Positions 7,932-17,800 of a DNA stretch of 64,000 nucleotides are shown here, piece by piece. The position numbers were made by a program, and so were the translations under genes. Position 1 is the stretch's first letter. Each line of letters starts with the position of its first letter. The notes under the pieces were generated by a model. It ran no database searches. It was not told the origin of the DNA and saw only the letters and a list, made by a program, of their open reading frames with translations. Source of the DNA: Candidatus Kinetoplastibacterium sorsogonicusi (GTDB taxonomy: Bacteria; Pseudomonadota; Gammaproteobacteria; Burkholderiales; Burkholderiaceae_B); contig NZ_CP025628.1 of the NCBI RefSeq assembly GCF_003072465.1, positions 595,001 through 659,000 on the forward strand, given 5' to 3'.

Positions 7932-8631
7932 AATTTTTAAAAAAATTCCACACTGCATTACCAGAAATATTATTTAATTCATCTATATATTTTTTGTGTG
8001 CATTGACTTCTTGATCATTTGCTAATATTACAGGAAGATTATATTCTTGATTATTTTGTAAATTATGAAATATATTTTCATTTGGTATATTATCTTCTAT
8101 TATTAGCGAATTTTGACCTCTTGTCATATATAGCCATACTTCTGCTAATAATTCGGAATCCAATAATGCTCCGTGAAATTTTCTATGTGAATTATTTATA
8201 TTATATCTATCACAAAGAGCATCAAGAGAATTTCTTTTTCCTGGAAATTTTCTTCTAGCTATTAATAATGAATCTGTAATTTTGCTACAATATGAATTTA
8301 TATTATTTAAATTAATTTTATTTAATTCATAATTAAGAAATTTTATATCAAATGCAGCATTATGAGCTATCAATTCAGCATCTTTTAAGAAATTTAATAA
8401 ATCGTTTGCAATTTCATGAAATAAAGGTTTATCTGATAAAAACTGGTTAGTTAAACCATGTATTGATAAAGCACCAGGATCAATCTCTCTATCTGGATTT
8501 ATATATAAATGTAATGATTTACCTGTAATAATTCTATCTATTATTTCTACACAGCCTATTTCTATGATTCTATGTCCTTTTTTAGGATCTAAACCTGTTG
8601 TTTCTGTGTCTAATACAATTTGTCTTAACAT
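7930..8631 (-). CDS. dnaQ: DNA polymerase III epsilon subunit (3'-5' proofreading exonuclease)
   Basis: DEDDh exonuclease that proofreads during replication. All three motifs are present in the 233-aa protein: Exo I LDTETTGLDP near residue 7, Exo II AHNAAFDIKFLN near 100, and Exo III HRKFHGALLDSELLAE near 153. A C-terminal tail follows that in homologues binds the polymerase alpha subunit (...WNFFKN). It starts 12 bases after the rnhA stop, so the two are probably one operon. Retention of proofreading is notable in an AT-biased reduced genome. Confidence 0.95.
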   Translation of the reverse strand: MLRQIVLDTETTGLDPKKGHRIIEIGCVEIIDRIITGKSLHLYINPDREIDPGALSIHGLTNQFLSDKPLFHEIANDLLNFLKDAELIAHNAAFDIKFLNYELNKINLNNINSYCSKITDSLLIARRKFPGKRNSLDALCDRYNINNSHRKFHGALLDSELLAEVWLYMTRGQNSLIIEDNIPNENIFHNLQNNQEYNLPVILANDQEVNAHKKYIDELNNISGNAVWNFFKN

Positions 8632-8642
8632 AAAATTTTAAA

Positions 8643-9098
8643 CTAAATATAATTATTATAATGATTTTTATATTCTAATATTCCCATATTAGCTAATTTA
8701 TCAGCTATTTCATTGCCTTTATTTCCAGAATGTCCTTTAATCCAATTCCATTGAATATTATAATCATTGTTTTGTTGATATAAAATTTTCCATAATTCAA
8801 TATTTTTTACTAATTTATTAGCAGATGTTTTCCAACCATTTCTTTGCCAATTATGAATCCATTTAGTAATACCATTCATTACATACTGTGAATCAGTATG
8901 TAAAATTATGCTTTTTTTAGAATTTATGAATTCTAAAGCTTTTATTACGGCAATTAATTCCATTCTATTATTAGTAGAGAAATTTTCATTTCCATATAAA
9001 AATTTTTCTTCTAATTCATATTTTATAAATACACCCCAACCACCAATGCCTGGATTGCCTTTACATGCTCCATCAGTCCAAATTTCTATTTTTTTCAA
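8643..9098 (-). CDS. rnhA: Ribonuclease HI
   Basis: Degrades the RNA strand of RNA-DNA hybrids. The 151-aa protein carries the RNase H acidic residues in order: Asp in IWTDGACKGNPG (near 9), Glu in NNRMELIAVI (near 48), Asp in LHTDSQYVMNG (near 69), and Asp in GNKGNEIADKLAN (near 134). The start codon is TTG at 9098; no ATG is available that would keep the first beta strand, and GATAAG lies just upstream. It is followed closely by dnaQ and is divergent from gloB. Confidence 0.95.
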   Translation of the reverse strand: MKKIEIWTDGACKGNPGIGGWGVFIKYELEEKFLYGNENFSTNNRMELIAVIKALEFINSKKSIILHTDSQYVMNGITKWIHNWQRNGWKTSANKLVKNIELWKILYQQNNDYNIQWNWIKGHSGNKGNEIADKLANMGILEYKNHYNNYI

Positions 9099-9141
9099 TT
9101 CTTATCACTATATAAAAAAGGTAAATTTAATAAATGTGTTT

Positions 9142-9186
9142 ATAATAATTAAATTTATTTCAAAATGAAATAAATTTAATTATTAT
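9142..9186. repeat. 20-bp perfect inverted repeat between rnhA and gloB
   Basis: Arms 9142-9161 and 9167-9186 are perfectly complementary with a 5-base loop AAAAT. The stem is AT-only except for one C-G pair next to the loop. It lies between divergently transcribed genes, ending 29 bp before the gloB ATG, so it is not a convergent-gene terminator. It could act as an operator, an insulator against divergent transcription, or a 5' mRNA hairpin. Confidence 0.85.
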
Positions 9187-9215
9187 TTAATTATAATACA
9201 AGAATAAATATTATT

Positions 9216-10007
9216 ATGAATAATCAAAATATTAATATAATACCCATAAAAGCTATGAAAGATAATTATATATGGGCTATAATTAAAAACAATATGGCTA
9301 TTATAATAGATCCAGGAATTGCAGAACCTGTAATAAAATTTTTAAAAGCAAAAAAACTAAAACTAATCGCTATTTTAATCACACATCAGCATTATGATCA
9401 TATAAATGGGATATATGAATTACAATATCAATATAATCCAATAATATATGGACCAAGAATCAACAATATATTAGTAAAATATAATTTTGTAAAAAATAAT
9501 GAAATTATTTATATAGAACAAATAAATATACATGTAAAAGTTATACATACACCAGGGCATACCATTGAACATGTTTCATATTTGATTTCTAATAATAATG
9601 ATTATTTATTATTTTGCGGAGATACTTTATTTTCTGCTGGATGTGGTAAAGTTTTTACTGGTACTATGGAACAACTGTTTAATTCTTTAAAAATTTTCAG
9701 TTTAATGCCTTTAAATACAAAAATTTTTTGTGCTCATGAGTATACTTTAAAAAATCTTAAATGGGCTATTGAGGTTGATAAACATAATCAATTATTAATC
9801 CAATATTATAATTATATTTTAAATTTTAATGATCCTAATATGACTACTATACCATCTTCTTTAAAATTAGAGATGTTAATAAATCCGTTTTTTAGAATTA
9901 ATAATATTTCTATTATTAATTCTGTTAAAAAATATATTAATAAATCAATTAATTCACCAATGTCAATATTTATTGAATTAAGAAAATGGAAAGATAATTA
10001 CAAATAA
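9216..10007 (+). CDS. gloB: Hydroxyacylglutathione hydrolase (glyoxalase II)
   Basis: Hydrolyses S-lactoylglutathione in methylglyoxal detoxification. The 263-aa metallo-beta-lactamase fold protein has the metal motif THQHYDHING near residue 55. Further metal ligands are in IHTPGHTIEHVSY (near 112), FCGDTLFSAGCGKVF (near 135) and AHEYTLKN (near 174). The C-terminal end has the FFR...LRKWKDN pattern of glyoxalase II substrate-binding regions. Length is normal. In Bordetella relatives it lies next to rnhA-dnaQ, as here. Confidence 0.94.
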   Translation: MNNQNINIIPIKAMKDNYIWAIIKNNMAIIIDPGIAEPVIKFLKAKKLKLIAILITHQHYDHINGIYELQYQYNPIIYGPRINNILVKYNFVKNNEIIYIEQINIHVKVIHTPGHTIEHVSYLISNNNDYLLFCGDTLFSAGCGKVFTGTMEQLFNSLKIFSLMPLNTKIFCAHEYTLKNLKWAIEVDKHNQLLIQYYNYILNFNDPNMTTIPSSLKLEMLINPFFRINNISIINSVKKYINKSINSPMSIFIELRKWKDNYK

Positions 10008-10492
10008 TTATTGTTCTTTTTTGATAATGAAAATGTATTATGTCAATTATTTTGTGGCAGCTAAAATGTAAAAAATACAATGATGAAAAAATAGCAATTA
10101 CTTATATAAATCTTATTTATAAACTCACATGTAAATTAGACAAAGAAACAAATATTATAATATATCTAATGATAATAATTTCAAAATAAAATTATCAAAA
10201 AATGTAATAAATTAAATGATATGGCTTGTTAAATAATATATAAAAGCTTTAGATTTAATTGTATATTTGATGATTTAGAAAAAAATTTAGCATAATATAG
10301 AATAAAACAAATTTTCTAAAATATTAAATAGTATAGAAATCCATATGAAAAAAAATGTTACTATAAAAGATATTGAAAATGTTTATATACTATCAGTTTT
10401 ATCTTAATTATTGAAAAAATTATTTATATGGATACAATTTCTGAATTTTTATTATTATAAATTATTTAATTTTTATTTTATGGAGGATGTAA
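10008..10492. other. 485-bp spacer between gloB and tenA, no convincing gene
   Basis: The longest plausible reading frame is 10040-10189 (49 codons starting MSIILWQLKCKKYNDEK), with no ribosome site and no similarity I recognise. A 20-codon frame begins at the ATG inside CCATATG near 10343. Both look like chance or gene remnants. The right end contains a strong GGAGG ribosome site (10482-10486) belonging to tenA. Confidence 0.6.
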
Positions 10493-11149
10493 ATGTTATT
10501 TTCTGAAAAAGCATGGAATAAAAATCTTGATACATATTCAAAGATTATAAATTTACCTTTTAATCAAGAATTAATGAAAGGTACATTATGTATAAATAAA
10601 TTCAAAAACTATATTATACAAGATGCACATTATTTAAATTTTTTTTGTAAAACATTATCTTTATTATCATCTAAATCTCATTCAATTGAAGCAAATATAG
10701 TTTTACTAAATGCAGCAAAATATGTAATAGAAGAAGAAAAAATTTTACACAAAAATTTTTTTAAATTTTTTAATTTAGAAGAAAAAAATATTTTAGAGAT
10801 ACCTATATCTCCTACTTGTCATCATTATGGACATTTTTTAATGAATTTAGCTTCAAATTTTAATTATAATATTGCTATATCTGCAATATTACCATGTTTC
10901 AAAATATATTCTGAAATTTCTAAATATTTTTATGATAAAGTTAATAAAACAAATCCTTATTATCAATGGATAATAAGTTATTCTAGTGATAAATTTGATG
11001 AACAAGTACAAAAAATAGAAGAATTAATAAATAATATAGAAAAAAATTCTACATATGAAATTAGTATAGAAATGCATAAATATTATAAAACTGCATTTTA
11101 TTTGGAATATTTATTTTGGAATTCTGCATATATTATTGAAAAATGGTAA
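10493..11149 (+). CDS. tenA: TenA family aminopyrimidine aminohydrolase (thiaminase II)
   Basis: TenA hydrolyses aminopyrimidine breakdown products of thiamine so that the pyrimidine can be reused; it is all-helical and cytosolic. The 218-aa protein keeps the expected active-site positions: Asp/Tyr in IIQDAHYLNFF near residue 44, Tyr in TCHHYGHFL, the catalytic Cys in AILPCFKIYSEI near 135, YYQWIISYSSDKF near 160, and the late Glu in FYLEYLFW near 205. Start choice is supported by GGAGG six bases upstream. With thiE and a thiF/moeB-type gene elsewhere in the window it suggests thiamine salvage or synthesis. An ABC exporter follows 55 bp downstream. Confidence 0.88.
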   Translation: MLFSEKAWNKNLDTYSKIINLPFNQELMKGTLCINKFKNYIIQDAHYLNFFCKTLSLLSSKSHSIEANIVLLNAAKYVIEEEKILHKNFFKFFNLEEKNILEIPISPTCHHYGHFLMNLASNFNYNIAISAILPCFKIYSEISKYFYDKVNKTNPYYQWIISYSSDKFDEQVQKIEELINNIEKNSTYEISIEMHKYYKTAFYLEYLFWNSAYIIEKW

Positions 11150-11204
11150 TGAAAATTAACTCATATTTATCCATAAATATTCTTTCTATAAAATATAATT
11201 CAAA

Positions 11205-13064
11205 ATGTCAAAATTTAAACTAAATTCAATTTTTAATTTTTTTGAAAATTTAATTAATCCTTTTAAAAAAAATATAAAATATGATCAAAAACCACCTAAT
11301 AGCATAATTAAATTTTATATGTACTATCTTATGCAAACATGGAAAATATTATTATCTTTATTAATAATAGGATTAGGAGTTGCAATAGTAGAAATACTTT
11401 TATTAAAATATGCTAGTCAAATTATTGATTTAATACAAAATAGTGAAAATATAGAAAATTTTTATGCAAAAAATAAAAAACTTCTATTAGTAATGGTAAT
11501 TGTTATATTATTTATACGTCCTATTTTATTTGGATTACATGATTTATTAGTACAACAAACAATCATTCCTAATTTAGCAAATTTAATAAGATGGCAAAAT
11601 CATAGATATCTTCTAAACCAAAGTATGAGATTTTTTTCTAATGATGTATCTGGAAAAATAGCAAATAGAGTCATACAAACCGGAGCTGCATTAAGGGACT
11701 CAACAGTACAAGCTATAGAATCAATTTGGCATGTAATAATTTATATTATTAGTACTATATTTATTTTTGTAAATGTAGATTTGAAATTAATAATACCTTT
11801 AATTGTATGGTTAATTATATATTCATATATGATATATTATTTTGTACCAAAAATAAAAAATAGATCAATGTTATCTTCTCAAACTAAATCAAAATTAATA
11901 GGTCATATAGTAGATGTTTATAACAACATAAGGACTATAAAATTATTTTCAAATTTATATTATGAAGAAAAATTAACGTATCAATCTTTACTACTACATA
12001 AAGAAAAACAGCAAGATATGAATAGATTAGTTTCTATTATGGATATAGTTCTTACTAGTATTAATGGTTTATTAATTATCAGTAGCTCTATGTTAGCTAT
12101 TTATTTATGGAATAATCAAAATATTTCTATTGGCGAAATTACTTTAATTATCAGTCTTGTAATGCGTATAAATAATATGTCTGGCTGGATAATGTGGACT
12201 GTTAATAATATTTTTGAAGATATTGGAACAGTACAAGATGGTATAAATTCTATTTCACAAGAATATGAGATTAATGATATAAAAAATGCAATACCTATAG
12301 AAATTTCTAATGGAAAAATAGAATTTCGTAATATAAATTTTCATTATTTAAAAAATGAACCTATAATATCTAATTTTAATTTAACAATAAATCCTCACGA
12401 GAAAATAGGTTTAGTTGGAGTATCTGGTTCGGGAAAATCTACAATATTTAATTTATTATTACGTTTATATGATGTACAAAATGGAGAGATATTAATTGAT
12501 GGTCAAAATATTGCCCATGTTACACAAGAAAGTTTAAGAAATAATATAGGAATAGTTACACAAAATACTTCATTATTAAATAGAAAAATTATTGAAAATT
12601 TAACTATTAATAATGAAGATTTTGATAAAATTAAGGATATTATAAAATCTTATGATGTAAATAATTTAATAATGAATATTATTAATTCTGAGAATAAAAG
12701 TACAAATATTAGAGTAGGAGAAGGAGGATCTCAATTATCTGGTGGGCAAAGACAGTTAATTGCAATTGCTAGAGTTTTAATAAAAAACACTCCAATTTTG
12801 CTCCTCGATGAGGCAACATCAGCATTAGATTCAGAAACAGAATTTTTGATACAAGAAAAATTAAAAGAAATAATGATAGGTAAAACAGTAATTGCAATAG
12901 CACATAGATTATCTACATTGTCTATGATGGATAAAATTTTAGTTTTAGAAAAAGGAACAATCATAGAATCTGGTACACATAAAGAATTATTAAGTAATAA
13001 AAATTCTCATTATGCAAAATTATGGAATATACAAAATATCATTTCATCAAAAAAATATAAATAA
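11205..13064 (+). CDS. ABC exporter half-transporter (fused membrane and ATPase domains)
   Basis: The 619-aa protein has an N-terminal six-helix membrane domain (about 40-330) and a C-terminal nucleotide-binding domain. It has Walker A GVSGSGKST near 404, Q-loop IVTQNTS, signature LSGGQRQ near 512, Walker B ILLLDEAT, and the H-loop in AHRLST. This is the exporter type (MsbA/Atm1/multidrug-like) acting as a homodimer. The substrate cannot be told from sequence; lipid or peptide export are both possible. It lies between tenA and a tRNA gene on the other strand. Confidence 0.88.
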   Translation: MSKFKLNSIFNFFENLINPFKKNIKYDQKPPNSIIKFYMYYLMQTWKILLSLLIIGLGVAIVEILLLKYASQIIDLIQNSENIENFYAKNKKLLLVMVIVILFIRPILFGLHDLLVQQTIIPNLANLIRWQNHRYLLNQSMRFFSNDVSGKIANRVIQTGAALRDSTVQAIESIWHVIIYIISTIFIFVNVDLKLIIPLIVWLIIYSYMIYYFVPKIKNRSMLSSQTKSKLIGHIVDVYNNIRTIKLFSNLYYEEKLTYQSLLLHKEKQQDMNRLVSIMDIVLTSINGLLIISSSMLAIYLWNNQNISIGEITLIISLVMRINNMSGWIMWTVNNIFEDIGTVQDGINSISQEYEINDIKNAIPIEISNGKIEFRNINFHYLKNEPIISNFNLTINPHEKIGLVGVSGSGKSTIFNLLLRLYDVQNGEILIDGQNIAHVTQESLRNNIGIVTQNTSLLNRKIIENLTINNEDFDKIKDIIKSYDVNNLIMNIINSENKSTNIRVGEGGSQLSGGQRQLIAIARVLIKNTPILLLDEATSALDSETEFLIQEKLKEIMIGKTVIAIAHRLSTLSMMDKILVLEKGTIIESGTHKELLSNKNSHYAKLWNIQNIISSKKYK

Positions 13065-13069
13065 TACTT

Positions 13070-13159
13070 TGGCGGATGGAGGGGGATTCGAACCCCCGAT
13101 ACGTTTTAGCGTATACACGCTTTCCAGGCGTGCGCCTTAAACCACTCGGCCATCCATCC
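13070..13159 (-). tRNA. tRNA-Ser (anticodon GGA)
   Basis: Folded on the minus strand: acceptor GGATGGA/TCCATCC, D stem GCC/GGC, anticodon stem CACGC/GCGTG with loop CTGGAAA (anticodon GGA at 13123-13125). A long variable arm (ATACG/CGTAT) is typical of class II tRNA-Ser, and the T arm is GGGGG/CCCCC with loop TTCGAAT. The discriminator is G and the CCA end is encoded (13070-13072). It reads UCC and UCU codons. It is one of the few GC-rich stretches of the window. Confidence 0.97.
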
Positions 13160-13223
13160 TTTTACTTCAACACACTATCATTTTACCAGAATTCATAAAT
13201 ATTTCTATTAATATTTTATAAAT

Positions 13224-13847
13224 TTAATGATTATTATTAATAAATTGAATTATATAACGTGCTACAATATCTATTTCAATATTAACTAAAGATAATTTTT
13301 TCAAAAATTTTAGAGTGGTATTTTTTAATGTATGAGGAATAATATTTAAATTAATATTAAAAGAATTATAATTTTGTTCTATATCAATTTTATTTACAGT
13401 CAAGCTGACACCATCAATAGCAACTGATCCTTTATATATAAAATAAGATAAATATGATATTGGAATATTTATAATAAGATTTAATGATTCATTAATAGAA
13501 AAAATATCTTTTACTTTACCTATACAATCTATATGCCCATATAGTATATGACCACCAATTTTTTCTCCTAATTTCATAGATTTTTCTAAATTAACTTGAT
13601 TACCTATAATATCTAGTCCATATGTACAATTTAAACTTTCTTTTGATACATTGATATAAAATTTATCATAATCTTTATCTACTACTGTCATACAAGCACC
13701 TTGTACAGAAATAGAATCTCCTATGATAATATCAGATACATAATCTTGAGTGGCTTTAATGGTTATTAGTAGCCCAGAATTACTATCATCTAATATATGT
13801 TTAATACCATCAATAGTACCAATTAATGTTATAATTCCAGTAAACAT
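13224..13847 (-). CDS. ribE: Riboflavin synthase alpha subunit
   Basis: Converts two 6,7-dimethyl-8-ribityllumazine molecules to riboflavin, the last step of the pathway. The 207-aa protein starts MFTGIITLIGTID, the conserved N-terminus. It has two lumazine-binding barrels: the first with SVQGACMTVV (about 44) and KLGEKIGGHILYGHIDCIG (about 92), the second with GSVAIDGVSLTVN (about 140) and IPHTLKNTTL (about 170). It starts 20 bp after ribD and is probably in one transcript with it. Confidence 0.95.
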   Translation of the reverse strand: MFTGIITLIGTIDGIKHILDDSNSGLLITIKATQDYVSDIIIGDSISVQGACMTVVDKDYDKFYINVSKESLNCTYGLDIIGNQVNLEKSMKLGEKIGGHILYGHIDCIGKVKDIFSINESLNLIINIPISYLSYFIYKGSVAIDGVSLTVNKIDIEQNYNSFNINLNIIPHTLKNTTLKFLKKLSLVNIEIDIVARYIIQFINNNH

Positions 13848-13867
13848 AATATAACTTATAGATTTAA

Positions 13868-15004
13868 TTAATTAAAATATTTAAAAACATTATCATAACT
13901 TTTTTTAGATCTCATTCTTAATCTAATATCTGAACCTATTTGAACATTTTCAATAAAATTAAAATATTCATTATTCAGAGAATTTGATTTGAAATATTGA
14001 AATAAATTTATACCTTTACCAAAAAATTTAGGAGCTATATATAAAATAATTTCATCTAACATTTGATTAGACAACAAAAATGAATTTAATTTAGGACCAG
14101 ACTCAACATGAATATCATTAATTTGATTTTTATTTAGCCAACTAAACATTTCGCTGAAGTCTATGCCATTACCGTAAATATTAGGCATATATAAAATAGA
14201 TGCATTTAAATCAGATAATTGTTTAATTTTTTCTTTATTATATTTAGCAGTAAAAATTATTACTAAATTACCATCAAATACACGTGCTTTTTCTGATATG
14301 GATAAATTCGAATCTAAAATTATTTTTATGGGTTGTTTAACATTTTTATTAATTCTAACATTTAGTAATGGATCATCTTTTATAATAGTACCTATACCAG
14401 TCATTATTGCAGAACTTTTTGCTCTCCAATAATGACTATCTTGACGTGCTTCTATACCAGTTATCCACTTTGATGTACCGTTATTTAAAGAACAGAAACC
14501 ATCCATAGAAATAGCTATTTTAGACCATATCCATGGCTTATTTCGTACCATTCTTGATACAAAACCTAAATTTAATTCTAAAGCTTCTCTGAAACATAAA
14601 CCTAATTCAACATGTATACCAGATTGTTTTAATAATTCTATACTTTTACCATTTATTTTGGGATTAGGATCTAATAAGGCAATTACTATTCTTTTAGGCT
14701 TATGCTTAATTATTTGATCAATACATGGTGGAGTACGACCATAATGACAACAAGGTTCTAATGTTACAAATATAGTAGATCCTTCAATAGAATATTTATT
14801 TTGTATAGCATCATTAATAGCAAGCACCTCTGCATGTAATCCACCAACTTGTTGAGTAGAACCTTTTCCTATACAAATACCTAAATTGTTCACAATAATA
14901 CAACCAACGCTAGGATTTGGTTTTGTTATAAATATAGAATTCTTAGCTAATTCAATAGCTTGTTCCATCCAATATAAATCATAATTTTTAATTTGATTAT
15001 CCAT
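13868..15004 (-). CDS. ribD: Bifunctional pyrimidine deaminase/reductase RibD
   Basis: Catalyses deamination and then reduction in riboflavin synthesis. The 378-aa protein has an N-terminal cytidine-deaminase-like zinc domain (GGLHAEVLAI near 55; TLEPCCHYGRTPPC near 83) and a C-terminal reductase domain from about 150 (KIAISMDGFCSL, SSAIMTGIGTIIKDDP, VESGPKLNSFLL). Length is normal for the fused form. In relatives nrdR usually lies between glyA and ribD; here a 105-bp spacer with a hairpin takes its place. Confidence 0.95.
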   Translation of the reverse strand: MDNQIKNYDLYWMEQAIELAKNSIFITKPNPSVGCIIVNNLGICIGKGSTQQVGGLHAEVLAINDAIQNKYSIEGSTIFVTLEPCCHYGRTPPCIDQIIKHKPKRIVIALLDPNPKINGKSIELLKQSGIHVELGLCFREALELNLGFVSRMVRNKPWIWSKIAISMDGFCSLNNGTSKWITGIEARQDSHYWRAKSSAIMTGIGTIIKDDPLLNVRINKNVKQPIKIILDSNLSISEKARVFDGNLVIIFTAKYNKEKIKQLSDLNASILYMPNIYGNGIDFSEMFSWLNKNQINDIHVESGPKLNSFLLSNQMLDEIILYIAPKFFGKGINLFQYFKSNSLNNEYFNFIENVQIGSDIRLRMRSKKSYDNVFKYFN

Positions 15005-15030
15005 TTTAAAAATTTAATTTTTAATATTAA

Positions 15031-15074
15031 AAGAAGAAATATTATATATAAAATTCTTCATAATATTTCTTCTT
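15031..15074. repeat. 15-bp inverted repeat between glyA and ribD
   Basis: Arms 15031-15045 and 15060-15074 pair perfectly, with a 14-base loop. It follows glyA and precedes ribD on the minus strand. It may end or attenuate glyA transcription or protect a 3' end; no long T-run follows, so it is not a classic terminator. Confidence 0.7.
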
Positions 15075-15109
15075 ATTATATTGATATTTAAACAAAATAT
15101 TTATTATAA

Positions 15110-16363
15110 CTATAAGGAAAAATTATAAACAGGAAATGATGATGTTAATTGCTTCACTTTAGAACGTACATTGATAATATTATCTTCATTATATGGATTT
15201 TCTAGAACATCAGCAATTAAATTAGCAGTCATAATAATTTCTTTCTCTTTAAATCCTCTTGTAGTAACAGCTGGTGTACCTAGTCTAATACCACTAGTAA
15301 TAAAAGGACTTTGAGTATCTTTAGGAATAGAATTTTTATTTACAGTAATATTAGCCGAACCTAGAATAATTTCAGCTTCTTTACCTGTAATATTTTTATT
15401 TCTTAAATCAACTAACATAACGTGACTTTCTGTTTTTCCTGAAACTATACGTAAACCTCTTTGCTGTAATACCTCAGATAAAATTTTTGCATTTGCTAAT
15501 GTTTGTAAAGCATTTTTTTTAAATTCTTCAGACAAAACTTCTTTAAATGTAACAGCTTTTGCAGCAATTACATGCATTAAAGGCCCACCCTGAATTCCAG
15601 GAAATATAGCAGAATTGATGATTTTTTCATATTTTTTTTTCATCATTACTATACCACCTCTAGGACCACGCAAAGATTTATGAGTAGTAGATGTTACAAA
15701 ATCTGCAAAAGGTATTGGATTAGGATAACAACCAGCAGCTACTAATCCAGCATAATGTGCTATATCAACCATTAATAAAGCATTATTTTTAATAGCTATT
15801 TCTGATAAACGAGCGAAATTAATATGTAAAGAATATGCAGAAGCACCTGCTACTATTAATTTTGGTTTGTGTAATTTAGCCAATGTTTCTATATAATCAT
15901 AGTCTATAACTTCATTTTCATCTAAACCATAAGAAATAAAATTGTATAATTTACCAGATGCATTTACCTTTGCACCATGAGTTAAATGACCACCTGCTTC
16001 TAAACTCATACCTAACACTGTATCACCTGGATTTAGTGTAGCAATGTATACGCTTTGATTAGCTTGTGATCCTGAATTAGGCTGAACGTTTGCTGATTCC
16101 GCTCCAAAAATTTCTTTTAATCTATCTATAGCTAATTGTTCTACTATATCTACAAATTCACATCCACCATAATATCTTTTACCTACATAACCTTCAGCAT
16201 ACTTATTTGTTAATATAGATCCTTGAGCTTGCATCACAGCAGGACTAGCATAATTTTCAGATGCTATAAGTTCTATATGTTCTTCTTGACGAATATTTTC
16301 TTTTTTTATAGCTGCCCATATATCTGGATCAACTTTATCAATAGTTAAATTATAGTCAAACAT
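15110..16363 (-). CDS. glyA: Serine hydroxymethyltransferase
   Basis: PLP enzyme interconverting serine and glycine while loading tetrahydrofolate with one-carbon units. The 417-aa protein keeps [12 protein letters not shown] (about 33), the PLP lysine in [14 protein letters not shown] (about 228), IFPGIQGGP (about 252) and [15 protein letters not shown] (about 355). Length is normal. It feeds purine, thymidylate and formyl-Met synthesis (compare fmt in this window). tyrS lies upstream on the same strand across 86 bp. Confidence 0.97.
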   Translation of the reverse strand: MFDYNLTIDKVDPDIWAAIKKENIRQEEHIELIASENYASPAVMQAQGSILTNKYAEGYVGKRYYGGCEFVDIVEQLAIDRLKEIFGAESANVQPNSGSQANQSVYIATLNPGDTVLGMSLEAGGHLTHGAKVNASGKLYNFISYGLDENEVIDYDYIETLAKLHKPKLIVAGASAYSLHINFARLSEIAIKNNALLMVDIAHYAGLVAAGCYPNPIPFADFVTSTTHKSLRGPRGGIVMMKKKYEKIINSAIFPGIQGGPLMHVIAAKAVTFKEVLSEEFKKNALQTLANAKILSEVLQQRGLRIVSGKTESHVMLVDLRNKNITGKEAEIILGSANITVNKNSIPKDTQSPFITSGIRLGTPAVTTRGFKEKEIIMTANLIADVLENPYNEDNIINVRSKVKQLTSSFPVYNFSL

Positions 16364-16449
16364 ATTATTTCCTAAATTAATAATAAAGTTTATATGCTTC
16401 GATTAATTAAATATTAAGAGAAACTATATAATTGATTTAATAAATTATT

Positions 16450-17676
16450 CTAATCTAAAATAATTTTTTTTATTTTTCTTTTTCCTACTTGAATGATATA
16501 TTCTCCCTTAAATAAAATAATAGATTTATCTGATATTTTGTTACCGTCTATTTTTACTCCACCTTGTTCTATATTTCTATTCGCTTCTGTATGTGAAACA
16601 GTTAATCCAGATGCTTTTAATATTTTAATAATATTAATTGGAGCTTTTCCTACATGAATTTCAGAAATATCATTAGGTAATATGCCATACTTAAATCTGT
16701 TTTCAAAATTTTCTAAAGCTCTATCAGCTAATATTTTACTATGAAATTTACATACAATTTCATGAGCAAGTTGTATTTTTGCATTTTTAGGATTTAATCC
16801 GTTTAAAACTTGATTTTTTAATTTTAATATTTCATCACTAGAAATTGAAGAGAGCATATCAAAATATTTCCACATTAAATCATCAGAAATAGACATTATT
16901 TTTCCAAACATACTATCTGGTAATTCTGATATACCTATATAGTTATTTTTAGATTTAGACATTTTTTCAATTCCATCTAAACCTAATAATAATGGCATTG
17001 TAATTATACATTGAGGTTCTTGTCCAAATTCTTTCTGTAGATCTCTACCTACTAATAAGTTAAATTTTTGATCAGTACCTCCTATTTCTAGATCTGATTT
17101 TAATGCTACTGAATCATACCCTTGTATAATAGGATAAATTAACTCATGTAATGATATTGGCAGTTTATTTTTAAACCTTTTTGTAAAATCATCTCTTTCT
17201 AAAATACGAGCAATAGTGTATTTAGAAGTAAGCTCTATAATACCACTAGCTCCTAAATTTTTATACCATTCAGAATTATATCTAATTTCAGTTTTACTAG
17301 GATCAATTAATTTACTTGCTTGTTCATAATATGTATTTGCATTTTTTTCTATTTCTTCTTTTGTTAAGGAAGGCCTAGTACTATTACGACCACTTGGATC
17401 TCCTATCATAGAAGTAAAATCACCAATTAAAAAAATAACATTGTGTCCAAGATTTTGTAGCTGTCGTAATTTATTAAATACTATTGTATGACCAATATGT
17501 ATATCTGGTGAAGTAGGATCTAATCCTAATTTAATTCTTAAAGGTATATTAGAAAATTTACTATTGATCATTTTTTTTGTAAATTCTTCTTCAATTAAAA
17601 ATTCATCTGAACCTTGCTTAATGTCAATAATATCAGTTGTGACATCATCAATAATTTTGCTATTCATGTTTGACAT
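16450..17676 (-). CDS. tyrS: Tyrosyl-tRNA synthetase
   Basis: Class I synthetase charging tRNA-Tyr. The 408-aa protein has the HIGH-type motif PDIHIGHTIVF near residue 55, the tyrosine pocket with YDSVALKSDLEIGGTDQKFN near 190, KMSKS at EKMSKSKNN near 239, and a C-terminal S4-like RNA-binding domain (LTVSHTEANRNIEQGGVKI). Its length and motifs are of the TyrZ-like group with a long KMSKS-proximal region. It is divergent from the M23 peptidase gene, the same arrangement as in Bordetella relatives. Confidence 0.96.
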   Translation of the reverse strand: MSNMNSKIIDDVTTDIIDIKQGSDEFLIEEEFTKKMINSKFSNIPLRIKLGLDPTSPDIHIGHTIVFNKLRQLQNLGHNVIFLIGDFTSMIGDPSGRNSTRPSLTKEEIEKNANTYYEQASKLIDPSKTEIRYNSEWYKNLGASGIIELTSKYTIARILERDDFTKRFKNKLPISLHELIYPIIQGYDSVALKSDLEIGGTDQKFNLLVGRDLQKEFGQEPQCIITMPLLLGLDGIEKMSKSKNNYIGISELPDSMFGKIMSISDDLMWKYFDMLSSISSDEILKLKNQVLNGLNPKNAKIQLAHEIVCKFHSKILADRALENFENRFKYGILPNDISEIHVGKAPINIIKILKASGLTVSHTEANRNIEQGGVKIDGNKISDKSIILFKGEYIIQVGKRKIKKIILD

Positions 17677-17800
17677 ATAAAATAAAAAAAATATAGAATA
17701 CTAAATCATAATTAAATATTTAGTAATAAAATTGCTTAATATATTTATGCAAGTAACTATATATTAATAATCATGGTATAGTTATTTTTTATTTAAATTG

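Noticed and set aside
8019..8258. 79-aa plus-strand ORF inside dnaQ
   Set aside because: Antisense shadow of the DnaQ exonuclease motifs; no ribosome site.
10040..10189. 49-codon ORF between gloB and tenA
   Set aside because: No ribosome site, no family resemblance, Lys/Ile/Asn-rich as expected of random AT-rich sequence.
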